A stretch of DNA of 64,000 nucleotides from Mesobacillus jeotgali (GCF_014856545.2 NZ_CP109811.1:1172001-1236000); one strand, 5' to 3'. Positions 1 through 8,545 are shown, numbered from the stretch's first letter. Numbers and translations: made by a program. Notes: generated by a model not told the origin, from the letters alone.

Positions 1-782
1 TAATAGCCATTATGCTTATCAAACAGGATTTGGTGGATTCCCAGTCCTAGGCTTCCATTAGCCGGCTTGACATAGACATTACCATAGTTTGAAAGCATCC
101 TTTCAATCACTGAAAAAGAAGAAAATTGATGTGTTTCAGGCAAGTACTCTGCCGCACGTTCATCCTGCTGCAGGCGCTCAAATACATCCAGTTTGCTGAA
201 AAACCCCGGGTTATACCATGGAATCAGGTAATCGGTCTGCATTCTGGATTTTAGGCTGCGGAGCTCAGATTTTCTTTCGGTGCGCCTGTTTGGAAGACGG
301 TCGTAAACAACATTGGGGAAGGGCACTTTTATTCTCATCCAGCCACCATCAACAAAGAAATAACCTTGTATCAATCCATGATCCCAGTCGATATGTTCCT
401 CTCCAAAGACGAAGGGGAGGGCGCCGACAGATTTATTGACGGAAAGAAGCTTGGCAAAGAACATAGACCTCTCACCAATCGGTCTTAATGGGAAAGGTGT
501 GAATCCAGATGTAAGGATGCCAATCAAGGGCCCGATAAATAATGTCTGCTGATCGATAAAAAGATGCAATGATGTCGATAAATCGGGCATTGAGAGCTCC
601 TTCTGCACATCATCACTCAGTACAATCACGTTTCTTCCTTTAGGATGAAGAGCACATGTGACATCAACCACCTTGTTACCAAACGCGATTTTATTAATAT
701 CCTTGCTAAGTGTCAGCTCGGCAGGGATAAAGACTAGCTGTTTGGAGTGGGTAATGATTTCAATTGGATACTTTTTTCTCAT
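1..782 (-). CDS. YheC/YheD-type ATP-grasp protein, C-terminal part outside window
   Basis: This minus-strand reading frame starts at ATG 782 (protein begins MRKKYPIEIITHSKQ) and runs off the left edge, so only about 260 N-terminal residues are visible. Its late part (KLDVFERLQQDE, then NVYVKPANGSLGLGI) matches the conserved block of the two complete genes just upstream, which identifies the YheC/YheD family. B. subtilis members are ATP-grasp proteins associated with the spore coat; no reaction is established. The ATG overlaps the TGA of the upstream gene (ATGA), so translation is probably coupled. It has a longer N-terminal domain than its two neighbours, which resembles YheD more than YheC. 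Confidence 0.8.
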   Translation of the reverse strand, partial: MRKKYPIEIITHSKQLVFIPAELTLSKDINKIAFGNKVVDVTCALHPKGRNVIVLSDDVQKELSMPDLSTSLHLFIDQQTLFIGPLIGILTSGFTPFPLRPIGERSMFFAKLLSVNKSVGALPFVFGEEHIDWDHGLIQGYFFVDGGWMRIKVPFPNVVYDRLPNRRTERKSELRSLKSRMQTDYLIPWYNPGFFSKLDVFERLQQDERAAEYLPETHQFSSFSVIERMLSNYGNVYVKPANGSLGLGIHQILFDKHNGY

Positions 783-1864
783 AAGTGCTGTTCCTCTCTT
801 TCTGGCAGAATTTCTGTTAGCATTCTGGCATATTCAAGTGGTGCTTTATATAGCACTTCTTTCAAATCTGGATTGGTTGAAGCGATAACTTTTCTGCCGG
901 GCTTTGAATTCGTATCAAGCACCCATAGGGCATGGTCCTTAGAAACACCAATATCTACGCCCAGTTCGAAAAGCCGGGGGAATGAGCCTTCAAGAATGCC
1001 GGGCAGCGTTGATAGAATTTCCTCTAACTCATGTAAAATGAATCTTTTTGTACGGATATTCAGAGAATTAGCATACTCATCAAATGGTATTATTTCTCCG
1101 CCGGCACTTAAGTTCGAAAGGATTCCATCCTTCCTGCCGCGGCGGACTCCTTTGCCTCGCACAACCCACTTATCCTCATGATCCTTTTGAAGCAGAATTC
1201 TTATGTCAAAAGGGCAATTTTGCGAATCGGACAGCTCGAGGTAAGGCTGCATCATATACTCTTTTTTACTGAACAGGCGGTCGAGCCAAATCTCTGTCTC
1301 ACTAGTGGAACCGAAGTTTTCTGTTGACACCCTGCCGCCAAGGTCTGCTGAGATTATGAACTCTCCACCTGATTTTTCAATTTTATAGATCCCGTTACCG
1401 CCCGATCCGAAAATCGGTTTCAAGACTGCCTTATCCATCTTTTCCAGCTGGGCAACAACTTCCTTTCCGCTGGCGGCAAGCATCGTTCTGGGAATGTATG
1501 GAGACAGGGAAGACTTCGATAGAACCTGATAAATGGCCCATTTATTTGGCAATCCATTTCCCAGGAAGGATATATCCGCCTTTTTCTTAAGCCATTTTAC
1601 AATCGCCATGGCTTGCTTAGATGAGGGATCATTTGTATAAAAACAACGGTCATAAATGATCATCGGGAGCGGAAATTCGGCCTTTACCCAGCAATCTTCC
1701 TTGTGGTCGAATTTTTCTCCCGAAACTAATTGTGTGACTGGATGGATTTTAGCGGGTGAGAACCTGAAGCAGGTAAACATATTTGGGTTCGCCCGCCTGG
1801 CAATCTCGGTAAGATATGTTTGTTCACTTTTCATGGAAAGTGTCATCATTCCAAATGAAATCAT
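779..1864 (-). CDS. YheC/YheD-type ATP-grasp protein (middle copy)
   Basis: A 361-residue member of the YheC/YheD family. Glycine- and lysine-rich nucleotide-binding stretches are visible (DKAVLKPIFGSGGNGIYKI in the middle) and the C-terminal region has the ATP-grasp pattern GVDIGVSKDHALWVLDTNSKPG. I chose the start at 1864 (MISFGMMTL) because the AGGAG lies about 8 bases before it; a longer frame starting at 1909 would overlap the upstream gene and lacks a suitable ribosome site. It sits between two paralogues in one minus-strand operon. The enzyme substrate is unknown; a spore-coat role is inferred from the family. Confidence 0.82.
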   Translation of the reverse strand: MISFGMMTLSMKSEQTYLTEIARRANPNMFTCFRFSPAKIHPVTQLVSGEKFDHKEDCWVKAEFPLPMIIYDRCFYTNDPSSKQAMAIVKWLKKKADISFLGNGLPNKWAIYQVLSKSSLSPYIPRTMLAASGKEVVAQLEKMDKAVLKPIFGSGGNGIYKIEKSGGEFIISADLGGRVSTENFGSTSETEIWLDRLFSKKEYMMQPYLELSDSQNCPFDIRILLQKDHEDKWVVRGKGVRRGRKDGILSNLSAGGEIIPFDEYANSLNIRTKRFILHELEEILSTLPGILEGSFPRLFELGVDIGVSKDHALWVLDTNSKPGRKVIASTNPDLKEVLYKAPLEYARMLTEILPEREEQHL

Positions 1865-1884
1865 TTGCATTTCTCCTTTTGTCC

Positions 1885-2988
1885 TTATGGCTGGCAAAGT
1901 CCATAGCAATGGTCAATGATGGCTTTTGTCGATGGCCTGATTTTCGTGCTTCTCTCTTCAAAGTTCTTGGAAGGCTTGGAATTGGCTTCAATCAACCACA
2001 AATTACCTTTAATATCAATTCCAATATCAATCCCCAGCTCGGCAGTGAGCCCCTCCGCATATTTGCTGATGACTTCTGCTGTCTCAAGGGCCAGCTCCTT
2101 CATCAATGCCAGTTGATGCCTCGCCTGTTCCTTTCCAAATATTAGCGCGAGAGTATACCCAGGTTTCATGACTTCGCCGCCACGGGCAATATTTGATACG
2201 AAATACTGTTCAGCTGAAACCCTCGCTACAATAGATGTAACTTTCCAAAACTGCTGGGCATTTTTATGGCAGAGGACCCTGAAATCCAATCTCCTGCCAT
2301 TTAATTCGGACAGCTGTATTCCTTGCTGGATGATACAAAGGCGTTTTCCGACGATTGGAGAAATGGCGCTGGCCAGTTCCGACAAATGTTTGAAGCCTGG
2401 AAGATCTCTTTCCGGCATTGATGATAAAGACGCATGGTACATCCCATCAATTTTCGCCACCTGGATAATATTGCGTCCCTGGCTTCCATGAACAGGTTTG
2501 ATATATACCTCATCATGCTTCTCGAGCATGCTTTCGAGCAGACTCTCGGTGTATAAATGTGTTTCAGGTATGAACGGATGTAAATGGTCTTCTTGTAATA
2601 TAGATTCATGGATTTCCCACTTGGATAGAAAGCGGTGATTAAATATCTTTATTCCACGAGCATCCAATTTATTTAAAAACCCCTTAAATCCTTTGCTGAT
2701 TTCAGTCCTTCTTGAGGAAACCCGATTATAGATGACAGCTGGAAAGGGAAAGCAACCTTTTTTCCACCCATCTTCTTTGTCATCATAAGAAAATCCCTCG
2801 ACTCCTTCATCAGAAAAGCCTTTAAGTGAAAAAACATAAAAGCTTCCCCCTAATTCGGAAACTCCCTGATGAAGCTCTTCGCAAAAGGAGTGGACTTTAC
2901 CGAAGTCAGGTCCGTTATCTTCAGTTATTTCGGTCAGCAAAGCGATGACAGGATTGTTGGGTAAGCTTTTCGATTTTGCTGGCGTCAT
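1885..2988 (-). CDS. YheC/YheD-type ATP-grasp protein (first gene of the operon)
   Basis: This 367-residue protein is paralogous to the next gene downstream. Shared features are the FPFPAVIYNRVSSRRTE segment, the DEVYIKPVHGSQGRNI nucleotide-binding loop and a C-terminal GIDIGIDIKGNLWLIEANSKP block typical of ATP-grasp folds. The start at 2988 is preceded by GAGGAG at good spacing. Only 20 bases separate it from the following gene, so the three copies are read as one operon, divergent from the yheA-like gene. Function is unknown beyond the spore-coat association known for B. subtilis YheC/YheD. Confidence 0.82.
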   Translation of the reverse strand: MTPAKSKSLPNNPVIALLTEITEDNGPDFGKVHSFCEELHQGVSELGGSFYVFSLKGFSDEGVEGFSYDDKEDGWKKGCFPFPAVIYNRVSSRRTEISKGFKGFLNKLDARGIKIFNHRFLSKWEIHESILQEDHLHPFIPETHLYTESLLESMLEKHDEVYIKPVHGSQGRNIIQVAKIDGMYHASLSSMPERDLPGFKHLSELASAISPIVGKRLCIIQQGIQLSELNGRRLDFRVLCHKNAQQFWKVTSIVARVSAEQYFVSNIARGGEVMKPGYTLALIFGKEQARHQLALMKELALETAEVISKYAEGLTAELGIDIGIDIKGNLWLIEANSKPSKNFEERSTKIRPSTKAIIDHCYGLCQP

Positions 2989-3128
2989 AGCTTCTCCTCA
3001 TTTTCTTTTAGGCTGCCTAAGGAAACAACCTATTGTAAAATAGGCAAACACACATATTGCATCCTATGAATAGTAGTTGTTATTGGTGATTTTCATGATA
3101 GGAGATGAATTTCGCCTAACCCGAACTT

Positions 3129-3158
3129 TTGGCATTCAGCAACATAGTTTGTTATAGT
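3129..3158 (+). promoter_or_regulatory. Candidate sigma-A promoter of the yheA-like gene
   Basis: TTGGCA at 3129-3134 and TATAGT at 3153-3158 are separated by 18 bases and lie 35 bases upstream of the start codon at 3194. Confidence 0.5.
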
Positions 3159-3193
3159 GTAGTGGAGCGTTTAACGTAGAAGGAGTGATTTAA

Positions 3194-3553
3194 ATGGCAG
3201 TCAATACTTATGATTCAGCCTACGAATTGGAAAAAGCAATCAGGAACAGTTCGGAATACACAGAATTGAAAAATCTTTATGATGCTGTAAATAGCGATGA
3301 ATCAGCAAAAAGAATGTTTGAGAACTTCCGCAATATCCAGATGCAGCTTCAGGAGAAGCAGATGACTGGGCAGGAAATTACCCAGGAAGAAGTGGAGCAG
3401 GCGCAAAAGACAGTTGCACTTGTCCAGCAGCATGAACTAATTTCTAAGCTGATGGAAGCAGAGCAAAGAATGAGCATGGTCATTGCTGAGCTTAACCAAA
3501 TCATCATGAAGCCTCTCGAAGAGCTTTACGGAAATCCGAATCAACAGCAATAA
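3194..3553 (+). CDS. yheA: YlbF/YmcA-family protein (YheA-like)
   Basis: A 119-residue, almost entirely helical acidic protein (MAVNTYDSAYELEKAIRNS) whose length and QMQLQEKQMTGQEITQEEVE centre match the YlbF/YmcA/YheA family. Family members YlbF and YmcA work with YaaT in the RNase Y specificity complex of B. subtilis; the YheA paralogue itself has no firmly known role. The AAGGAGTG ribosome site is well placed. A promoter candidate lies upstream and a strong terminator follows, so it is a single-gene unit divergent from the YheC/YheD operon. Confidence 0.85.
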   Translation: MAVNTYDSAYELEKAIRNSSEYTELKNLYDAVNSDESAKRMFENFRNIQMQLQEKQMTGQEITQEEVEQAQKTVALVQQHELISKLMEAEQRMSMVIAELNQIIMKPLEELYGNPNQQQ

Positions 3554-3565
3554 TAGAATGTCAGG

Positions 3566-3599
3566 ACTCCCGCCAATCAATGTGGCGGGAGTTTTTTTT
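3566..3599 (+). terminator. Rho-independent terminator of yheA
   Basis: Nine-base-pair stem ACTCCCGCC/GGCGGGAGT (3566-3574 with 3584-3592) followed by a run of eight T. Confidence 0.9.
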
Positions 3600-3811
3600 G
3601 TTTGGATTACAGGAAAAACTGTTGAACTCGAGGCTATGACGGACAAAAATCAGCGAAAAAGAGTTAAAACTGTCCGTCATCAAGGCTATGACGGACAAAA
3701 ATCAACGGAAGTGATTAAGCCCATATAATTGTGTAAATAGAAAATGAGTCATATTAATTCCTTTTGTCCTACAATGTTATCAGCGACGAAAAACATGTGG
3801 AGGAATTAATT

Positions 3812-4996
3812 ATGACTCAATTACAGTTTAACCTAAATCTAGATCTTTTAAAAGAATCCGTGATGGATTCAGACATCGATTCTGTGATCAAAGCATCCAT
3901 TGTCCTGGTATTAAATGAATTCATGGAAAAAGAACGTGATGACCATTTAAAAGCGCGTGCTTATGAGCGTACACCTAGTCGACACGACTACCGGAACGGC
4001 TACTATGATCGTGAGCTTCTCTTAAGCATTGGAAAGATTGTGCTCAGAGTCCCTCGTACTAGAAACGGTGATTTTTCAACCACTGTATTTGAGCAATACG
4101 CTCGATGTGACCAGGCTTTCGTGCTATCCATGCTTGAAATGGTCGTAAACGGGGTTTCCACGAGGAAAGTAACCAATATCGTGGAACAGCTCTGTGGACA
4201 TAAAGTATCCAAATCGTTCGTATCCACTCTCACGGAGAAGCTGGATCCTATCGTGAACCAATGGGCAAACAGGCCACTCAATACAATGTACTACCCTTAT
4301 ATCTTTGCCGACGCTATGTATATCAAAGTAAGAGAACACAATCGTGTGGTATCCAAAGCTGTCTATATCGCCACTGCCGTTGATGAGACCAACAGACGGG
4401 AAATACTGGGCTTGCGAGTCGATCATGTGGAGAGTTTTGAAGCGTGGCAGCGATTCTTTCATCACTTACAGTCACGAGGGCTACAAGCACCAAAACTGAT
4501 CATTTCCGATGCCCATAAGGGCTTGAAGTCTGCCATTGAGAAAGAATTTGTAGGATCTGCCTGGCAGCGATGCACTGTCCATTTCAAAAAGAATATCATC
4601 ACTCATATGCCGAAAAAAGATATGGATGAAGTAAAAATCGCACTAAAAAGAATTTTCGAAGTAGCGAAGGTAAAAGACGCTAGAAAGTATAAAGATGAGT
4701 TCATCAACACATTTGGTGACAATCCAAAATTGGAGAAGGCTATAGAAATCTTAGAAGAAGGTTTCGAAGATGCCATCCAATATCTAAATGAAAAACCCAT
4801 GTTTCATAAGCATATTCGAAGCACAAATTCATTAGAAAGAATAAACAGTGAAGTCCGTAGGAGAGAAAAAGTGATTAGAATCTTTCCTAACACACAATCC
4901 GCATTCAGATTAATAGGAGCTGTCCTAATGGATTACGCTGAGGAAGTTAACAAGAGAATAATCCCTGAAAAAGAAGAGAAAAAACAGAAGAAGTAG
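3812..4996 (+). CDS. IS256-family (Mutator type) DDE transposase
   Basis: A 394-residue transposase. The start at 3812 (MTQLQFNLNLDLL) follows GGAGG at suitable spacing, and earlier in-frame codons have no ribosome site. The N-terminal region carries RHDYRNGYYDREL typical of IS256 transposases. The DDE core is visible: YIFADAMYIKVRE (first Asp), LIISDAHKGLKSAI (second Asp) followed by the WQRCTVHFKKNI signature, and STNSLERINSEVRRR (Glu). Length is normal for the family and no frameshift is seen. It is the only gene of the element. Confidence 0.95.
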   Translation: MTQLQFNLNLDLLKESVMDSDIDSVIKASIVLVLNEFMEKERDDHLKARAYERTPSRHDYRNGYYDRELLLSIGKIVLRVPRTRNGDFSTTVFEQYARCDQAFVLSMLEMVVNGVSTRKVTNIVEQLCGHKVSKSFVSTLTEKLDPIVNQWANRPLNTMYYPYIFADAMYIKVREHNRVVSKAVYIATAVDETNRREILGLRVDHVESFEAWQRFFHHLQSRGLQAPKLIISDAHKGLKSAIEKEFVGSAWQRCTVHFKKNIITHMPKKDMDEVKIALKRIFEVAKVKDARKYKDEFINTFGDNPKLEKAIEILEEGFEDAIQYLNEKPMFHKHIRSTNSLERINSEVRRREKVIRIFPNTQSAFRLIGAVLMDYAEEVNKRIIPEKEEKKQKK

Positions 4997-5016
4997 TAGG
5001 CGCTGCGAAGCGAAAA

Positions 5017-5062
5017 TTTTGATGTTCTGGAAGGGGGGTACCCCCCTTCCAGAACATCAAAA
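5017..5062. repeat. Perfect 46-bp palindrome at the 3' end of the IS256-type transposase gene
   Basis: Positions 5017-5039 are the exact reverse complement of 5040-5062 (23-bp arms, no loop, central GGGGGGTACCCCCC). It lies 20 bases after the transposase stop codon and inside the element. Flanking T and A runs would let it act as a terminator in either direction. Confidence 0.85.
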
Positions 5063-5570
5063 ACATATAAGCTGTTTAACTTGTTTTTCATAAGGAATGA
5101 ATTTACACAGAATAATGGGCTTGACTACGGAAGTGAAGAAAAACTGTCCGTCATCAAGGCTATGACGGACAAAAATCAACGGAAGTGAAGAAAAACTGTC
5201 CGTCATCAAGGCTATGACGGACAAAAATCAACGGAAGTGAAGAAAAACTGTCCGTCATCAAGGTTATGACGGACAAAAATCTGCGGAAGTGAAGAAAAAC
5301 TGTCCGTCATCAAGGTTATGACGGACAAAAATCAGCGGAAAAGAGGAAAACTGTCCGTCATCGAGGCTATGACGGACAAAAATCAGCGAAAAAAAGGAAA
5401 AATTGTCCGTCATCTAGACTTCTTTTGGAGGCAGTAGCCTGCCCTTATTCCATCTGTGGACTGGTTCCCGCAGGAAGCTAATATCATAACCCTGCCCATG
5501 TTCTATTCTCTCGCTTTCTATCATACAAGTTAAATAAGGACAAAAACACCGAAGGAATGGGGGCATAAAT

Positions 5571-6443
5571 ATGATTTACCGTCTTCTTGCGCTTAATGTG
5601 GATGGCACGATTATCCAGTCAAATGGAAGGCTCCATAAATCCACGAGGGATGCGATTGAGTACGTTCAGCAAAAAGGGGTTTACGTGACTCTAGTAACTT
5701 CAAGAAGCTTTCCATCTGCTAAAAAGGTGGCTAAAGCGCTGAAAATAAATTCCTTGCTTGTAACTCACCTGGGATCCTATATTTCTAATGATCTTCGCAG
5801 TGATCCAATTTTTGAAAAACGGATTCCCGAGGATGTAACCTTCCAGCTTGTCAGATTCCTGGAAAGCTTCCCTTGCCAAATCCGGCTTGTGCACGAAAAG
5901 TTCTCACTGGCAAACAAGTATAAATTAAACCATAATCTGCTGGCTAAAACCGTGTTTACTTCAGGTGACCCGATATTTTACTCACAGCAATTCACGGATT
6001 CTATCAGTGAAACACTCGTCAATGAGCCAGTCTCTCCTCCTAAAATCGAGGTCTATTTCGAGTACGAAGAAGATTTGAAGGATGCGCAGCAGGCGATTAA
6101 TGGAATGTTCTCTGAAGTGTCTATGTCGAGGCTGAATGACTACAGACTTGATATCATGCCTGAAGGTGTCTCGAAACTGAACGGCCTAATCCAACTGGGT
6201 GAACACCTTGGCATTCCTTTGAAGGAAATGGTCGCAATTGGCGATAGCAGTGATGACATTGATATGATCGAAGCGTGCGGACTTGGAGTCGCAATGGGGA
6301 ATGCATCTGTAGAAGTAAAAAAGGCTGCGGATTGGGTTACCCGTTCGAATAATCAGCACGGAGTAAGCTACATGGTTAAGGAACACTTCCGCAAACAGCA
6401 TCCAATCGAATTTCTTCGGAAAATGAATATTATTAAAATGTAA
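5571..6443 (+). CDS. yhaX: HAD-superfamily (Cof type) protein YhaX
   Basis: A 290-residue protein with the Cof-type IIB HAD fold: motif I region LALNVDGT (residues 6-13), motif II within VTLVTSR, and motif IV IGDSSDDIDMIE (from about residue 223) followed by GVAMGNA. Family members usually dephosphorylate sugars or cofactors in the cytosol. Here the first Asp of motif I, the nucleophile of active HAD phosphatases, is Asn9, so phosphatase activity is doubtful. B. subtilis YhaX is reported as a spore-coat-associated protein. The start ATG follows GGAATGGGGG. It lies between the repeat array and hemZ with its own terminator. Confidence 0.85.
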   Translation: MIYRLLALNVDGTIIQSNGRLHKSTRDAIEYVQQKGVYVTLVTSRSFPSAKKVAKALKINSLLVTHLGSYISNDLRSDPIFEKRIPEDVTFQLVRFLESFPCQIRLVHEKFSLANKYKLNHNLLAKTVFTSGDPIFYSQQFTDSISETLVNEPVSPPKIEVYFEYEEDLKDAQQAINGMFSEVSMSRLNDYRLDIMPEGVSKLNGLIQLGEHLGIPLKEMVAIGDSSDDIDMIEACGLGVAMGNASVEVKKAADWVTRSNNQHGVSYMVKEHFRKQHPIEFLRKMNIIKM

Positions 6444-6448
6444 ATTAG

Positions 6449-6484
6449 AAGCATGCCTGGAGTTGATTGCAGGCGTGCTTTTGC
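6449..6484 (+). terminator. Terminator of yhaX
   Basis: AAGCATGCCTG (6449-6459) pairs with CAGGCGTGCTT (6470-6480), with one G-T pair, followed by a short T-rich stretch. Confidence 0.65.
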
Positions 6485-6653
6485 TTTGTTTGGGAATATA
6501 TTGTGGTTTTCAGTGAAATATCTGGATGATTCGCAAATAAAGAAGCTCTTTTTAGATTTGATTCAGGAGGAAATGAGTTTTTCAGAAAAATGAACAGGAC
6601 GTCTATAATAATCATCGAACCAAAGCAGAAAAACTGGTAGCTTTTACACTGTC

Positions 6654-6683
6654 TTGACCTTTGAATCATAATTCTATTACACT
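6654..6683 (+). promoter_or_regulatory. Candidate promoter of hemZ
   Basis: TTGACC (6654-6659) and TACACT (6678-6683) with an 18-base spacer, 35 bases upstream of the hemZ start. Confidence 0.5.
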
Positions 6684-6718
6684 TATTGAAGCATGTTTAA
6701 TTGGAAAAGGTGAATTTC

Positions 6719-8227
6719 ATGAGAATTAATATAAAAGGTATTCAAGATGACAGATTACATCGTCCTCTGGGATTGATCGCTAATTTGTTTTTTGAAGAAT
6801 CAGAAGTAGCATTAAGCGAGACGGACCAGGAAGTTGATGCGTTAATTGAATTCGATGTTCAAAATGTCGACGGGGAGTTTTTTGTAAAAGCTGCTTTGGC
6901 GGCAAATGGGGAAACTTTTACAGCGGATGCCAACAAAGAAATTCCAGCTGGTTTAAGCGGTAAGGAAGAATTCAAATTGCTTAAAACAGTTGTTTCAAGG
7001 GCTTATTTAAAAGTGCTTCAGGACTGGACAGGAATAATTCAGAAGTGGGGAATTCTCACAGGAGTCCGGCCTACCAAGCTTTTGCATAAAAAACTCCGCG
7101 AAGGAATGAATCAGCAGGATGCCCACAGAGAGCTGAAGGAACAGTATTTGATATCAGATGAAAAAATCCAGCTCATGCAGCAAATCGTTGACCGCCAGCT
7201 CGCGGCCCTGCCTGACCTGTATGATTTGAAAAATGGTGTCAGCATTTATATCGGCATTCCTTTTTGCCCGACTAAGTGTGCTTACTGTACCTTCCCGGCT
7301 TATGCCATTAACGGACGGCAAGGATCTGTGGATTCTTTCCTTGGCGGGCTTCACTATGAAATCCGCCAAATCGGGGACTGGCTGAAGCAGAATGATATCA
7401 AGATTACGACTGTTTATTATGGAGGCGGCACACCGACATCGATTACCGCCGAAGAAATGGATATGCTGTATGAAGAGGTTCAGCAGTCATTCCCGGATGT
7501 CGAGAATATTAGGGAAGTGACTGTCGAAGCCGGCCGGCCGGACACGATCACTCCTGAAAAGCTGGAAGTGCTGAAAAAGTGGAATATCGACCGGATCAGC
7601 ATCAATCCGCAGTCATACATCCAGGAAACCCTGAAGGCAATCGGCCGTCACCATACAGTGGAAGAAACGATTGAAAAATTCCACCTGGCCCGCGAAATGG
7701 GCATGAACAACATAAACATGGATTTGATTATTGGCCTTCCGGGGGAAGGGACCGAGGAATTTGCCCATACCCTTTCTGAAACGGAAAAGCTGATGCCGGA
7801 ATCCCTGACGGTTCATACTCTTTCTTTCAAAAGAGCGTCAGAAATGACACGGAATAAACAAAAGTATAAAGTCGCTGGCCGCGATGAAATAGAAAGAATG
7901 ATGAATATGGCTGAATCATGGACGAAGGAACATGACTACGTGCCATATTATCTGTACAGACAGAAGAACATTCTTGGAAACCTGGAGAATGTAGGCTATG
8001 CTTTCCCAGAGCAGGAGAGTCTGTACAATATCATCATCATGGAAGAACAGCAAACCATCATCGGCCTGGGATGTGGCGCATCGAGCAAATTCATTAATCC
8101 TGAAACAGGTGTCATCACACAGTTCTCGAATCCAAAGGATCCGAAGTCATACAACGACAGCTTTGAAGAGTACGCTAATAAAAAGATCGAAATTCTCGAT
8201 TCTTTGTTTAATAAGGCGAAGATTTAA
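6719..8227 (+). CDS. hemZ: HemZ, oxygen-independent coproporphyrinogen III oxidase-like radical SAM protein
   Basis: A 502-residue radical SAM protein, close to the length of B. subtilis HemZ. The cluster motif is FCPTKCAYCTFPAY (Cys183, Cys187, Cys190), followed by YYGGGTPTSI and EAGRPDTI, typical of the HemN/HemW/HemZ class. The first 160 residues form the HemZ-specific N-terminal part. HemZ is assigned to anaerobic haem synthesis (coproporphyrinogen decarboxylation) in B. subtilis, although some clade members act otherwise. I chose ATG 6719 after AAAGGTG over an upstream TTG at 6701. It is monocistronic, with a promoter upstream and a terminator downstream. Confidence 0.9.
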   Translation: MRINIKGIQDDRLHRPLGLIANLFFEESEVALSETDQEVDALIEFDVQNVDGEFFVKAALAANGETFTADANKEIPAGLSGKEEFKLLKTVVSRAYLKVLQDWTGIIQKWGILTGVRPTKLLHKKLREGMNQQDAHRELKEQYLISDEKIQLMQQIVDRQLAALPDLYDLKNGVSIYIGIPFCPTKCAYCTFPAYAINGRQGSVDSFLGGLHYEIRQIGDWLKQNDIKITTVYYGGGTPTSITAEEMDMLYEEVQQSFPDVENIREVTVEAGRPDTITPEKLEVLKKWNIDRISINPQSYIQETLKAIGRHHTVEETIEKFHLAREMGMNNINMDLIIGLPGEGTEEFAHTLSETEKLMPESLTVHTLSFKRASEMTRNKQKYKVAGRDEIERMMNMAESWTKEHDYVPYYLYRQKNILGNLENVGYAFPEQESLYNIIIMEEQQTIIGLGCGASSKFINPETGVITQFSNPKDPKSYNDSFEEYANKKIEILDSLFNKAKI

Positions 8228-8234
8228 TGTTGAT

Positions 8235-8267
8235 AAGCTTCCGAAGATTCATTTCGGGAGCTTTTTT
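8235..8267 (+). terminator. Terminator of hemZ
   Basis: AAGCTTCCGAA pairs with TTCGGGAGCTT (one G-T pair), followed by TTTTTT. Confidence 0.8.
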
Positions 8268-8342
8268 ATGGTTTGAAGGGTAATTTGACCATTTTGCGCG
8301 TTTCAATAAATGATGGCCAGCAATTTCCTGTTAAATATGTGA

Positions 8343-8426
8343 TTCCGCGAAAAGGGCCGGCATTTCCGCGAAAACACCTTACAATTCCGCGAAAAACAAA
8401 CCTAATTCCGCGAAGTGGAAAAATAA
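8343..8426. repeat. 21-bp-period tandem array, TTCCGCGAA core
   Basis: Four copies of TTCCGCGAA start at 8343, 8364, 8385 and 8406, exactly 21 bases apart. Only the first 9-13 bases of each unit are conserved and the rest vary. The array fills the 318-base gap between hemZ and yhaR. A short reading frame across it is an artefact of the 21-base period. Confidence 0.85.
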
Positions 8427-8545
8427 TCCAATTACTTGCTATGAATTTCGGGTTATTCTTTAAAAAATCTAAATAGTGAGAAAAAGGTTTTTAAATATAA
8501 CTTCTCCCTATATAATAAAAATATAAGGATAAATGGAGGGGATGA

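Larger units (their letters stand above)
3714..5126 (+). mobile_element. IS256-family insertion sequence, about 1.4 kb
   Basis: The left end (AAGCCCATATAATTGTGTAA) and the reverse complement of the right end (AAGCCCATTATTCTGTGTAA) form imperfect terminal inverted repeats of about 25 bases. A 9-bp direct repeat ACGGAAGTG flanks the element (3705-3713 and 5127-5135). Removing the element and one direct repeat restores the 52-bp register of the surrounding array exactly (3671 to a corrected 3723), which fixes the boundaries. The single transposase gene is intact, so the copy may be active. Confidence 0.9.
3636..5413. repeat. Array 1: 52-bp-period hairpin repeats (TGTCCGTCAT type), split by an IS
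   Basis: Six complete palindromes TGTCCGTCAT-(7 bases)-ATGACGGACA start at 3671, 5145, 5197, 5249, 5301 and 5352, with half copies at 3636 and 5404. Each is followed by AAAAATC and a nearly constant spacer containing CGGAAGTGAAGAAAA. The period is 52 bases. The array is interrupted at 3714-5126 by an IS256-family element. Outside the IS no gene is seen between 3600 and 5570. Spacers repeat nearly the same sequence, so this is not a CRISPR array. Confidence 0.9.

Noticed and set aside
1084..2491. Several plus-strand frames across the YheC/YheD genes
   Set aside because: They are antisense to well supported ATP-grasp genes and have no family signal of their own.
3636..5413. Possible CRISPR array
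   Set aside because: The intervals between palindromes are nearly identical rather than unique, and no cas genes are nearby. The same holds for 24407-24828.
8273..8476. 67-codon frame with repeated IPRK motif
   Set aside because: It crosses the 21-bp array, whose length is a multiple of three, which creates an open repetitive frame by chance; there is no proper ribosome site.
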